A stretch of DNA of 64,000 nt from Acetobacterium sp. KB-1 (lineage in GTDB: Bacteria; Bacillota; Clostridia; Eubacteriales; Eubacteriaceae). This document shows positions 54,257 through 62,715 of this stretch, in pieces. Both the position numbers and the translations under genes were made by a program. The notes beneath the pieces are model-generated. The model saw only the letters and a program-made list of their open reading frames with translations, did not search any database and was not told the origin of the DNA. Positions within the stretch are counted from its first letter, which is position 1, and every line of letters begins with the position of its first letter. The stretch spans positions 1,649,736 to 1,713,735 of the forward strand of contig NZ_CP030040.1 in NCBI RefSeq assembly GCF_003260995.1, read 5' to 3'.

Positions 54257-54529
54257 TGCTTCTTTTCCTTCTTTTCCTCAAACCGTTCTTTCCGGACTTC
54301 CTTCACCAGATTCACAACGTCTTCTTCAGATTTCAAATCTAATCGTTCCGCTTCACCGTCAAAGGCATTTTGCACTTGTTCGAGAGCAAGCATTGCTGAG
54401 TTGGCAATCACCATGTAGCCATCTTTCTCGATGAAGACCACTTTTGTCACCTTCCTTCAGATTCAGTTTCTTCCGAATATTGATGGGAATGGTCACTTGA
54501 CCTTTAGACATTACTTTTGCAAGATCCAT
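54253..54529 (-). pseudogene. AbrB/MazE-type antitoxin, frameshifted
   Basis: Starts M-D-L-A-K-V-M-S-K-G-Q-V-T-I-P-I-N-I-R-K after GGAGGT, the standard SpoVT/AbrB DNA-binding fold, and runs to K-E-G-D-K. One extra A shifts the frame, and the rest (V-V-F-I-E-K-D-G-Y-M-V-I-A-N-S-A-M) continues in the next frame to 54253. It overlaps the PIN gene start by four bases. Both halves of the module are therefore broken. Confidence 0.78.
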
Positions 54530-54619
54530 TATGCTACCTCCTTAAACCCTACTTTTCCTACTTTCAGTATAGCACCGGTATCTCTTTTTGCAAGATCAAT
54601 CCAATTAATCCAAAAGAAT

Positions 54620-54770
54620 CTCACCATCTGATTGTAAGCGCTTAAATACAAGGTACCACACAAAAAAGAAAAGACGACCCGAGTCCCGTAGAACCCGAAT
54701 CGTCTCTCTGTTTTATTTCTCTGTTTCTCAACCGCCAACTCAATAAGTTAAGTGACAGGCACAGTTTGTT
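54620..54770 (-). repeat. R2 dispersed hairpin repeat, copy b
   Basis: Inverted copy. Read on the minus strand: TGTGCCTGTCACTTAAC, GAGTTGGCGGTTGAGAAACA, hairpin ACGATTCGGGTTCTACGGG with its partner arm, T-rich tail, CTTGTATTTAAGCGCTTA. It lies between the Rpn and AbrB genes and could terminate either. Confidence 0.8.
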
Positions 54771-54772
54771 AA

Positions 54773-55783
54773 TCAGAGTGCCAGAAACTTCTTGACATCT
54801 TCAATGATTGAGAAATTGTCGATTTCATAATTCAATAGTTCCATCATCTTCAGATCCAGCTCAGCAATTTTTCTCTGGTATTCAGCAGGCATAATTCCAA
54901 ATTTTTTTGATAATCGATTGATTGCTAAATCACTCAGACTATCTTTTTTGCCTTTTTCAATCCCTTCTTCAAAGCCTTCTTCTCTTAAAACTTCGGCCAA
55001 TGTCATGGTTACTTCACTTCCTTCCTTGTAGGTTAATACCAATTCTCTAATAACAGTATTAAATTGCTCCTTTGTAAGCTTCGGCCCGGACGTCAGAATA
55101 TAGCGCATACAGGTTTCAAAATACTCAAGACCCGTTTCCTTTTCATCCAGCTCTGCTAAAGCTTCGGCTGCTTTAAAAATCGTTTCCAGAAATTCTTCAC
55201 CGCTTTTTTTGAAAATATCCCTGGCAACTGACAATGCAATCATCAGTTCTGCATTTCCTTTGATATCTTCATCCGAAAACTGGGATAAATCATAGAGCAG
55301 GTAGCGGTAATCGGGGATCATTTGTTTGACTTCTTTTGGTAAGATGTCAAAATCCAGGATCAGATCACTGAACATGGGATTGATTTTCCATTTCGTCTCC
55401 CCATGACAAAGCACCATTGGGATAATCATCGGAATATGTGTATCAAGTTTCTTATTTACGTTTCGATTCCAGATGCGTACCATATACGTCAGCAATTGCA
55501 ATGCCACCATTCTGTCGGGGTAACTCTTGTGTTCAAACAGAAAATACAGATAACCGTCACGCTGATTAATTTTTGTCCTGAACAACATATCTGAGAATAA
55601 TTCACTAAGTTCTTCATCAACGTGGCTACCATTCTGAATTTCCAATTCACTCAAATCAACCATTTTTAAAATCGATTCTGGCAGGTAGTTTTCAATGAAA
55701 TCTCTGGTCACTAAGGGATTCGAGAATGTATCTTTGAAAAACTTGTCATGGGGATTCTGAGCTTTTGTCTTAGTCTTTTTCAT
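54773..55783 (-). CDS. Rpn-family recombination-promoting nuclease/putative transposase (intact copy)
   Basis: A 336-residue PD-(D/E)XK nuclease of the Rpn/YhgA (Transposase_31) family. N-terminus N-P-H-D-K-F-F-K-D-T-F-S, then catalytic Asp65 (S-D-M-L-F) and E83-x-K85 in F-L-F-E-H-K-S, followed by V-A-L-Q-L-L-T-Y-M-V-R-I-W. The C-terminal helical part holds M-T-L-A-E-V-L-R-E-E-G-F-E-E-G. Rpn proteins cut DNA and have been linked to recombination and phage defence. A TATAAT lies about 30 bases before the start. Two relatives at 59.9 and 61.8 kb are damaged, so this is the one complete copy. Confidence 0.85.
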   Translation of the reverse strand: MKKTKTKAQNPHDKFFKDTFSNPLVTRDFIENYLPESILKMVDLSELEIQNGSHVDEELSELFSDMLFRTKINQRDGYLYFLFEHKSYPDRMVALQLLTYMVRIWNRNVNKKLDTHIPMIIPMVLCHGETKWKINPMFSDLILDFDILPKEVKQMIPDYRYLLYDLSQFSDEDIKGNAELMIALSVARDIFKKSGEEFLETIFKAAEALAELDEKETGLEYFETCMRYILTSGPKLTKEQFNTVIRELVLTYKEGSEVTMTLAEVLREEGFEEGIEKGKKDSLSDLAINRLSKKFGIMPAEYQRKIAELDLKMMELLNYEIDNFSIIEDVKKFLAL

Positions 55784-55868
55784 TCGTTCACCTTCTTAGA
55801 TATTGATATAATTATAACCGATTCACCTTTAAAATGCTATCAAAATTGATAGATGGACTGATTGGAGA

Positions 55869-56136
55869 GTAAGCGATTCAAAAGATGGCGTAGTGCAAAA
55901 TAGGTCGAATTATTGTAGACTAACCTAAAAGAACTTACAGGAGGTTCAGGATACAATGTAAGCGATTCAAAAGATGGCGTAGTGCAAAATAGGTCGAATT
56001 ATTGTAGACTAACCTAAAAGAACTTACAGGAGGTTCAGGATACAATGTAAGCGATTCAAAAGATGGCGTAGTGCAAAATAGGTCGAATTATTGTAGACTA
56101 ACCTAAAAGAACTTACAGGAGGTTCAGGATACAATG
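55869..56136 (+). repeat. Three tandem 89-bp copies of the IS66 left end
   Basis: Units begin at 55869, 55958 and 56047 and appear identical. Each holds the inverted repeat, a Shine-Dalgarno site (AGGAGG) and the tnpA ATG. In the first two, the ATG is followed at once by TAA, because the next unit starts GTAAGCG. Only the third leads into tnpA. This and the Rpn promoter fill the 350-base gap between genes. Confidence 0.9.
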
Positions 56137-56463
56137 GACGAATCAAAAAGACAGCTTTGGGAAGAGCGTTTTGAAGAACAGGCAAACAGTGGAATGACGG
56201 TCGACGCCTGGTGTACCTCAAAGCAGCTTAACAAATATACCTACTATTATTGGAAGCAGCGGATCCGAAAGGCGAAAATGGAGCCGATGGAGAAAGGGAC
56301 CACAGCACCACTGTTTGCAAAACTGGAAATGCCAACGGCTTCTGATGAGCGAATACCGGTGGCGGGACTGATTATCCGATGGCGGGGTTTTGAGCTGGTT
56401 TTGTCGGATCCCCATGATATCTCTCTGGCAACACAGTTTATCCGACAGCTTTCACAGTCATGA
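56134..56463 (+). CDS. IS66 accessory protein TnpA
   Basis: 109 residues: M-D-E-S-K-R-Q-L-W-E-E-R-F-E-E-Q-A-N-S-G at the start, then C-T-S-K-Q-L-N-K-Y-T-Y-Y-Y-W-K-Q-R-I-R-K, a helix-turn-helix with the W-K-Q-R of IS66 orfA proteins. Its role is in transposition together with TnpB and TnpC. AGGAGG lies before the ATG. Its stop overlaps the tnpB ATG (ATGA). It looks complete, but the element is not functional as a whole. Confidence 0.85.
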   Translation: MDESKRQLWEERFEEQANSGMTVDAWCTSKQLNKYTYYYWKQRIRKAKMEPMEKGTTAPLFAKLEMPTASDERIPVAGLIIRWRGFELVLSDPHDISLATQFIRQLSQS

Positions 56464-56624
56464 TGGATCGGTTTATCAACGACACCACCCATATTTATAT
56501 TGCGTGTGGAGCCACTGACTTCAGAAAACAGATGGATGGCCTGGCCGTCGTTGTTAATACGGAGTTCAAGCTGGATCCATTCGCTGACAAATGTGCCTTT
56601 ATCTTCTGCAACCGGAAAAGGTGA
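56460..56624 (+). pseudogene. IS66 TnpB, truncated
   Basis: 54 residues: I-Y-I-A-C-G-A-T-D-F-R-K-Q-M-D-G-L-A and F-C-N-R-K-R, the first half of the IS66 Orf2 protein, normally about 115 residues. It ends in a TGA at 56622-56624 where sequence from tnpC begins, so a deletion removed the end of tnpB and the start of tnpC. Confidence 0.82.
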
Positions 56625-58008
56625 ACAGCAGAAAATAACCGTCCCCAGTCATACCCGGAAAGCCCGCCAACCCGGAGTCCGTCAGGAAATGCTTGCCGGT
56701 CTTCCGAAGGAGATTGAAGAGTACATCATTGGGCCGGATGATTCCTGCGTCAAGTGCGGTGGAGCCCTTACGGTCATCGGCAAACGGATCGTCCGAACCG
56801 AAGTGACCTATGAGCCACCAAAACTGAAGGTGAAGCAGATTGTCCAGCAGATTGCAAAATGTACCCAGTGTGGCAAAGAAGGCAGTGAGAATCCCAAGGA
56901 TCATTTTCAGAAAGCCGCCATACCGGTGCCGGTACTCCCGCATTCCATTGCCACGCCGTCTCTGGTGGCTCAGGTCATGTACCAGAAGTTTGCCATGGGC
57001 ATGCCCTTTGCCCGTCAGGAAAAAGACTGGTATCGGTTGGGGCTCATTCTATCCCGGTCAAACATGGCCAACTGGACAAACCGCTGCAGCGAAGAATGGC
57101 TAACCTCGGTTTATGAACGTATTCTTGCCGAACTGCGTACCTGTGAGGTGCTGCATATGGATGAGACACGGATTCAGTGTAACCGGGAGGAAGGCAGGAA
57201 AGCCAACAGCGAATCCTATATGTGGGTGATCCGTAGTGCGGCATGCGAGACAATCCGAGCCGTTTTCTTTCATTATTCGCCGACACGCAAAGGGGAGATC
57301 GCCAGGCAGCTGCTTTCCGGATTCCATGGCTATTTAACGACGGATGCGTATGCCGCTTATGAACAAGTCGAGAATATCCGGCGCAACTTATGTTGGTCGC
57401 ACTGTCGTAGATATTTTATCGACAGCATTCCCTTGACCAGCAATGGGAAAGAAATCCCGGGTTCAAAGGGTGCCGAAGGACGAGCGTACATCGACCTGCT
57501 TTTTAAAATTGAGAACGAAATAAAGGATCTTCCTTATGAGGAGATCAGAGAAAAGCGTCTGGAAAGGTCACGCCCCATCCTCGATGCCTTTTGGTCGTGG
57601 GTTGACGAAACTGCGGCCATTCCAACGACAAATGAAAAGTTGACTAAAGCCCTGAATTATTCCAAAAACCAGAAGAAATATCTGGAAACCTTCCTGGAAG
57701 ACGGACGTCTTCCCATCTCCAACAATCTCTGTGAGGCCAGCATCAAACCTTTTGCAACAGGGCGCCGCGCCTGGCTTTTTGCCGATTCGCCTAAAGGTGC
57801 AACCGCCAATGCGGTTCTGTACACGCTGGTGGAATCAGCCCGGGCTAATGAACTTAATGTATTCGAATATCTGAATTACCTTCTGACAGAAATCCCCAAC
57901 AGTGACTATCTGCACCAGCCGGAAGTACTTGAAAAATACCTGCCATGGTCTCAGGAATTGCCTGAGGTGTGCAGACTCAATCATAACTACAAAAAGTGCC
58001 TCAAATAA
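56620..58008 (+). pseudogene. IS66 transposase TnpC lacking its N-terminus
   Basis: The DDE transposase reads from H-T-R-K-A-R-Q-P-G to the end: zinc-finger C-V-K-C-G-G and C-T-Q-C-G, M-D-E-T (catalytic Asp), T-T-D-A-Y-A-A-Y-E (second Asp), and I-S-N-N-L-C-E-A-S-I-K-P-F with the final Glu. The N-terminal coiled coil is missing. The frame is open back to 56500, but that part is out-of-frame tnpB sequence, not a true N-terminus. Its C-terminal 191 residues are identical to those of copy 2. Confidence 0.85.
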
Positions 58009-58101
58009 TGATGTCATCAGTATATCAGGTTTAGATCAAACTTGCTATACGTCATCTTTTGAGGCACTTACTTTAAAACTTCCCAAAATAAACGGTAAAA
58101 A

Positions 58102-58455
58102 TTACCCATTAGCATCGTTCGATTCGTTTTCATATAGGCTGACATCATAAAAGCCAGCCTTTTTCTTTTCCCTAATCCGATAGCTGTCACCTTTGATATT
58201 GATCGTTGTGGAATGATGCAGCAGTCGATCCAGGATCGCCGTTGCAACGACATTATTTCCGAACACATCACCCCAACTACCGTAGGACTTGTTGGAAGTC
58301 AGAATGATTGAGCCTTTTTCATAGCGATTGGAAACAATCTGAAAAAAGTAATGAGCCACTTCATCATCCATGGCCGCATAGCCAACTTCATCAATAATCA
58401 GGATATTGGGTTTATTCAGTGTTTTAAGTTTGCGATGAATGCGCCCGGAAACAAG
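58102..58455 (-). pseudogene. IS21 IstB-like ATP-binding protein, C-terminal fragment
   Basis: Reads S-G-R-I-H-R-K-L-K-T-L-N-K-P-N, I-L-I-I-D-E-V-G-Y (Walker B), I-I-L-T-S-N-K-S-Y, A-I-L-D-R-L-L-H-H-S-T, Y-R-I-R-E-K-K-K-A-G-F. The N-terminal half with Walker A is missing: the R2 repeat begins at 58461. Its C-terminus lies 30 bases from the IS66 right end. Confidence 0.82.
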
Positions 58456-58460
58456 AACAT

Positions 58461-58690
58461 ACGGTGCCTGTCACTTAACTTATTCAACTTAACTTATTGA
58501 GTTGGCGGTTGAGAAACAGAGAAATAAAACAAAGAGACGATTTGGGTTCTTCGGGACTCGGGTCGTCTTTTCTTTTTTGAAGTGGCTGGGAAATCTGTAG
58601 GAATCTGTCTGGAAAGGATTTGGCTGGTGGTATTGATTTATAATTAAAACTGACCCACCATTAACGGTAAGCGCTTAAATACAAGGTGCC
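58461..58690 (+). repeat. R2 dispersed hairpin repeat, copy c
   Basis: ACGGTGCCTGTCACTTAACT, then a duplicated CAACTTAACTTATT, GAGTTGGCGGTTGAGAAACA, and hairpin GACGATTTGGGTTCTTCGGG with its partner arm and a T-rich tail, followed at 58661 by GTAAGCGCTTAAATACAAGG. It interrupts the istB fragment. Confidence 0.8.
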
Positions 58691-58795
58691 TTACATTCCG
58701 AAAAAATCCATGAGATAATAGACTCCAAACAAAACTAAAGTTTTTCAAGTTGTAGTTTTTCGAGTTTTTCAAGTGACTTTGAAATACTGCACAGG

Positions 58796-58818
58796 AGGTT
58801 GAGTATTCCGCTGATTTA
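58796..58818. repeat. Possible IS21-type end, shared with 59648
   Basis: GAGTATTCCGCTGATTTA occurs here and at 59651-59668, at a junction in both. An IS21 istB fragment is close by, so these may be old element ends. The 58691-58957 stretch otherwise holds no gene I can support. Confidence 0.4.
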
Positions 58819-58957
58819 GCCCCAGATGATCCGTTGTGGCAAAGAATCGTTTCTGAATTCCCCATAATCATCGGTGTCCCCCATCTTAAATACATATTAT
58901 TACTTTGAGGGTTTTCGGTTGTGTCAGAAAATTTAAATAGCCAAAATCATTGCAAAA

Positions 58958-58977
58958 TTATAACTTTTGAGTTATAA
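58958..58977 (+). promoter_or_regulatory. Putative HigA operator/promoter (copy 2)
   Basis: Perfect 8-4-8 palindrome TTATAACT-TTTG-AGTTATAA, overlapping a likely -10, 30 bases before the truncated toxin. Conserved with 53154-53173. Confidence 0.6.
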
Positions 58978-59008
58978 TAAGAACATAACAGAAAGGTTAA
59001 TAAGCAAA

Positions 59009-59233
59009 ATGTATAAGATAAACTTTTACACTGATCAAAGTGGGAATGTTCCTGTACGAGATTATTTGGATGAGCTTGCAAGTAAAAATGACAAGGACAG
59101 CCGAATAAAATTTAATAAAATACAAGACTATATTCAAATGCTGAGTGAAAATGGAACAAGGGCTGGTGAACCCTATGTTAAACATTTAGAAGGGGATCTT
59201 TGGGAATTCAGATGTACGGGGCCTGTCACTTAA
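59009..59233 (+). pseudogene. HigB/RelE-type toxin, C-terminally truncated
   Basis: M-Y-K-I-N-F-Y-T-D-Q-S-G-N-V-P-V-R-D-Y-L then [12 protein letters not shown] and Y-V-K-H-L-E-G-D-L-W-E-F-R, closely similar to the 52782 toxin. After W-E-F-R the R2 repeat begins (ACGGGGCCTGTCACTTAAC at about 59216) and ends the frame. The lost part includes the R-D-R-I-L-F core. No antitoxin follows. Confidence 0.78.
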
Positions 59234-59365
59234 CTTATTCAACTTAACTTATTGAGTTGGCGGTTGAGAAACAGAGAAATAAACAAAGAGACGATTCGGG
59301 TTCTACGGGACTCGGGTCGTCTTTTCTTTTTTGTGTGGCACTTTGTATTTAAGCGCTAAATGTAA
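59214..59365 (+). repeat. R2 dispersed hairpin repeat, copy d
   Basis: ACGGGGCCTGTCACTTAACT, GAGTTGGCGGTTGAGAAACA, hairpin ACGATTCGGGTTCTACGGG with its partner, GTGTGGCACTTTGTATTTAA. It interrupts the toxin gene, and further GGTGCCTG and GCAGGCACC words follow to 59402. Confidence 0.8.
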
Positions 59366-59493
59366 CGGTGCCTGTGAAACCTCCGAAAAACGCAGGCACC
59401 TGTAAATCTATACAATAACACGAATAAATATGATCGCTCTAATCTCACAACAAACTTTATTGATCAACTCCCCCAGAATAGCAACTAAAATGT

Positions 59494-59645
59494 GTAAGTG
59501 ATTCAAAAGATGGCGTAGTGAAAAACCGATCCAATTAGTGTAAACTAACCTGAAAAGAGGTTCAGGAGGTTTAGATATAATGGACGAGTCAAAAAGACAG
59601 CTATGGGAAGAGCGTTTCGAAGAACAGTCAAACAGTAAAATGACC
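59494..59645 (+). mobile_element. IS66 left-end relic with tnpA start
   Basis: GTAAGTGATTCAAAAGATGG, then a leader like that of copy 1, AGGAGG, and M-D-E-S-K-R-Q-L-W-E-E-R-F-E-E-Q-S-N-S before the sequence switches. It differs from copy 1 by many bases, so it comes from an older or different IS66. It is joined at about 59648 to the GAGTATTCCGCTGATTTA word. Confidence 0.75.
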
Positions 59646-59853
59646 ATTGTGAGTATTCCGCTGATTTACCGCCACCCCGTAATATCCACAGTCCTGGCAG
59701 GATTTAGGGAGTTTTGTCGGGACTGTCGCGACTGTCGGCATTTCAGGGAGAAAAAAGATGGGAATCTAGTTGGAATTTTTGTCCAATTCAAATTTAATAG
59801 CATTTTAAAGTGAGATCGATTATAATGAAGACAATAGCAAAGAAGGTGAACGA

Positions 59854-60875
59854 ATGAAAGTGACTGAGAAAAAAGTACAGAATCCCCATGATAAGTTTTT
59901 TAAGGATACATTTTCAAATCCGTTAGTGGTCAGAGATTTTGTTGAGAATTATCTGCCGGAACCGATTTAAAACTGGTTGATTTGAACGAACTGGAGATTC
60001 AGAATGGCAGCCACGTGGATGAAGAACTCAGTGAGGTCTTTTCAGATATGTTGTTCAGGACAAAAATCAATCAGCGGGATGGCTATCTCTATTTTCTGTT
60101 TAAACACAAGAGTTATCCGGATCGAATGGTTGCCTTACAGTTACTGACTTACATGGTTCGTATCTGGAATCAGAAGGTCAACAAGGAAAACCATACGCAT
60201 ATTCCGGTGATTGTCCCAATGGTGATTTGTCATGGGGAAAAGAAATGGAAAATAAGTCCCATGTTCAGTGATCTGATCCTGAATTTTGACTCGTTGCCGG
60301 AAGAAGTCAAACAAATGATACCGAATTACCGCTACCAGCTCTATGATTTATCACAGTTTTCGGATGAAGATATCAAGGGGAAGGCAGAACTGATGATTGC
60401 ATTGTCCGTTGCCAGAGATATTTTCAAAAAAAGCGGTGAGGAATTTCTTGAAACGATTTTTAAGGCTGCCAGAGCTTTAGCAGAACTGGAAGAAAAGGAA
60501 ACAGGTCTTCAGTATTTTGAAACCTGTATGCGCTACATTCTGACATCCGGCCCAAGGCTTTCAAGGGAGCAATTGAATACCGTGATTAAGCAATTGGAAG
60601 TAACCTACAAGAAAGGGAGTGAAGTAACCATGACATTGGCTGAAGTTTTAAGAGAAGAAGGTTTTGAAGAAGGTATTGAAAAAGGTATTGAAAAAGGAAA
60701 AAGTGAAATGGCTATTGGTTTTGCAATCAACCGACTGACCAAAAAATTTGGGATCATGTCTTCAGAGTATCGGGAGAAAATCAATACCCTTGATCTGAAC
60801 TCTCTGGAAATGTTGAATTACCAGATTGATGATTTCACCAGTCTTGATGATGTGCGAAAATATCTGGCACTCTGA
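59854..60875 (+). pseudogene. Rpn-family nuclease with frameshift and altered catalytic Glu
   Basis: Starts K-V-T-E-K-K-V-Q-N-P-H-D-K-F-F-K-D-T-F-S at 59854 (GGTGAAC before it) and breaks at 59968 with TAA: one T is missing in the ATTTAAAA run. The rest continues from about 59980 to 60875 and is nearly the same as the 54773 protein. The E-x-K motif reads F-L-F-K-H-K-S, with AAA at 60102-60104 in place of the Glu codon, so even a repaired protein would lack the catalytic Glu. It shares the upstream promoter region with the intact copy. Confidence 0.82.
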
Positions 60876-60916
60876 TTGGATAAACGGATAAACGGTGCCA
60901 GAACAAACGGTGCCTG

Positions 60917-61249
60917 TCAATCAGGTCCGGCACTCGGTCGCCCACCGAAAAACGCAGTGATTGATAAAAAACAGGAATACGTTGATATTTGTGAACGAGT
61001 CGAAGTCGAACGAAAATTCAGTCTTGCCAAACTCAAATGTGGTCTGGGTCTGATCTGGACACGTTTGCCTGATACAGGCCTCACGTTTGCCTGATACAGG
61101 CCTCACGTTTGCCTGATACAGGCCTCAGTACCATTGCACTGTCGATTGTTGTTTTGAACCTGAGAAAGGTTCTTTATGCCCATTTTCAGTTTTTTATGCC
61201 GGAATTGAATGGGAATAGATATTATCAAAAATTTGTAATTATTCAGTAG
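60917..61249 (+). pseudogene. IS5-like transposase, C-terminal fragment broken by a 22-bp triplication
   Basis: Reads G-P-A-L-G-R-P-P-K-N, K-K-Q-E-Y-V-D-I-C-E-R-V-E-V-E-R-K-F-S-L-A-K and G-L-G-L-I-W-T-R-L-P-D-T, then after the tandem repeat L-S-T-I-A-L-S-I-V-V-L-N-L-R-K-V-L-Y to a TAG at 61247. This is the end of a DDE transposase of the IS5/IS1182 sort. The extra 44 bases of the triplication shift the frame. The start is cut, next to GGTGCCTGTCA. Confidence 0.7.
61060..61127 (+). repeat. 22-bp tandem triplication
   Basis: Three units of ACGTTTGCCTGATACAGGCC plus TC, appearing identical, inside the transposase fragment. Confidence 0.9.
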
Positions 61250-61342
61250 GCATTACATAGAAAGCTTGTTTTCCTAAACTAAGTTTATTCGTTGTTGCAT
61301 TTCGAAAATACTTAATAGAGTTTTGAAAAAGGGGATCTTGTT

Positions 61343-61741
61343 TTGAATTTATTAAAAAAAATAAAACCATTAAAACCATATTTGATTATAATTATTCTTA
61401 TCATTTACATTGAAGTTATTGGTAATGGAAAGCTTACAGCTTCTGAAAATCAATTATTTTTTTATGAAGGGATCATTAGAGCAATTGAAGGTGCATCAGT
61501 CGGTGTTTTCTTGTATATATTAAATTTAGATGATCTAAAATTGACTTTTAAAATTAATGTACATTGTTTAATTATTGCATTACTTTTAACTTTAACCCAT
61601 TATTATCCTTATTCTTCATTTCCAATACCAGGTTTATTATATTACTCACCAGTTATATTGTATGTTTTTCCGGTACTAATAGGATACTATTTATCAAAAG
61701 GATTAATTTCAATAAAAAACAATAGCGATGTGAGTAATTAA
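61343..61741 (+). CDS. Small AT-rich multi-pass membrane protein
   Basis: A 132-residue hydrophobic protein with four likely membrane helices (about 12-28, 42-60, 74-88 and 96-116) and a short polar tail. It starts at a TTG with GGGGA eight bases upstream. I do not recognise a family. Its base composition is much more AT-rich than the neighbours, which suggests recent arrival. A hairpin follows the stop. Confidence 0.5.
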   Translation: MNLLKKIKPLKPYLIIIILIIYIEVIGNGKLTASENQLFFYEGIIRAIEGASVGVFLYILNLDDLKLTFKINVHCLIIALLLTLTHYYPYSSFPIPGLLYYSPVILYVFPVLIGYYLSKGLISIKNNSDVSN

Positions 61742-61742
61742 A

Positions 61743-61775
61743 TGCTATAACTCAACTACAGTTGTGTTATAGCAT
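61743..61775 (+). terminator. Hairpin after the small membrane protein gene
   Basis: TGCTATAAC-CAACT with AGTTG-GTTATAGCA, two bases from the stop codon; the T tract is poor. Confidence 0.5.
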
Positions 61776-61787
61776 TATCATCATTAT

Positions 61788-62711
61788 TTGCCTGAACCGA
61801 TTTTGAAGCTGGTGGATCTGGAGACATTGGAAATTCAGAAAGATAGTTTTATTGATGAGAAGCTCAAAGAGTTTTCTTCAGATATGTTATTTAAAACAAC
61901 CATTAATCATCGAGAAGGTTATCTGTACTTCCTTTTTGAACACAAGAGTTATTCAGATAGAATGGTTGCTCTCCAGCTATTCATTTACATTGCACGAATC
62001 TGGGATCAGAAAGTTAATAAAGAAAATGACACTCACATTCCAGTGGTGATTCCAATGGTGATCTATCATGGAAAATCGCAATGGCGAATTGGGCCGATGC
62101 TCAGTGATCTGATTTTAGACTATGACACACTACCAGAAGAAATCAGACAAATGACACCGGATTTTCGCTATCAGCTCTATGATTTATCCCAGTTTTCAGA
62201 TGGAGACATCAAAGGTAAGGTTAAACTGGCGATTGCATTATCACTTTTCAGAGATATGCCTAGAAAAAGTGGGCTGGAATTTATGGATACCATTCTCAAT
62301 GCCGCCAGAGCGCTGCGGGATTTGGAGAAGGAAGAAAAGGGAACTGAGTATTTTAAAATATGCATGAACTATATTGTGAAAGCAGAATCAGGAATTTCCA
62401 TAGATCAACTTGACTTTGTCATTGAACAATTAGAAGATACTTACAAAGAGGGGAGTGAAGTTACGATGACTTTAGCTGAATCGTTACGAGAACAAGGACG
62501 AAAAGAAGTGCGAGATATTGAGAGATATGAAGCAAAAAAAGAGAGCTTATTTGATTTGGCAATTGAGCGTTTAGCAATGAAATTTGGAGTTCTTCCGACT
62601 GAGTTTCAAGAAAAGATCGCTACATTGGATCTTAAGATGTTGCAGATATTCAATATCAATATTGAGAACTTTAAAAATATTGAAGACGCTAAGAGGTTTC
62701 TTGGTATCTAA
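61788..62711 (+). pseudogene. Rpn-family nuclease, N-terminally truncated
   Basis: About 307 residues from L-P-E-P-I-L-K-L-V-D-L. The first 35 or so residues of the family (N-P-H-D-K-F-F-K etc.) are missing, and the only start is a TTG without a ribosome-binding site. The catalytic residues are kept (S-D-M-L-F, F-E-H-K-S). It is a more diverged relative of the copies at 54.8 and 59.9 kb. It may be silent, or be expressed from an internal start as some Rpn genes make a short form. Confidence 0.7.
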
Positions 62712-62715
62712 TCTA

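Larger units (their letters stand above)
55869..58071 (+). mobile_element. IS66-family element, copy 1 (internally deleted, triplicated left end)
   Basis: Left inverted repeat GTAAGCGATTCAAAAGATGG (55869; again 55958 and 56047), right end complementary to GTAAGTGCCTCAAAAGATGA, ending at 58071. Inside are tnpA, a cut tnpB and a tnpC missing its start. The word GATTGGAGA abuts the left end but is absent from the right flank (TTTAAAACT); it abuts the right end of copy 2 instead. Copy 2 lies inverted at 63359 onward. Confidence 0.85.

Noticed and set aside
54692-54770. R2 hairpin as a dedicated Rpn terminator
   Set aside because: The same hairpin occurs in five places with different neighbours, so it is a dispersed repeat, though it may still stop transcription.
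55869-56136. CRISPR-like array
   Set aside because: The 89-bp units are directly contiguous with no spacers and each carries the IS66 terminal repeat; it is a tandem duplication.
56500-56622. N-terminal part of a complete transposase
   Set aside because: The open frame here is tnpB DNA read in the wrong frame with a TTG start. The real tnpC homology starts near 56620.
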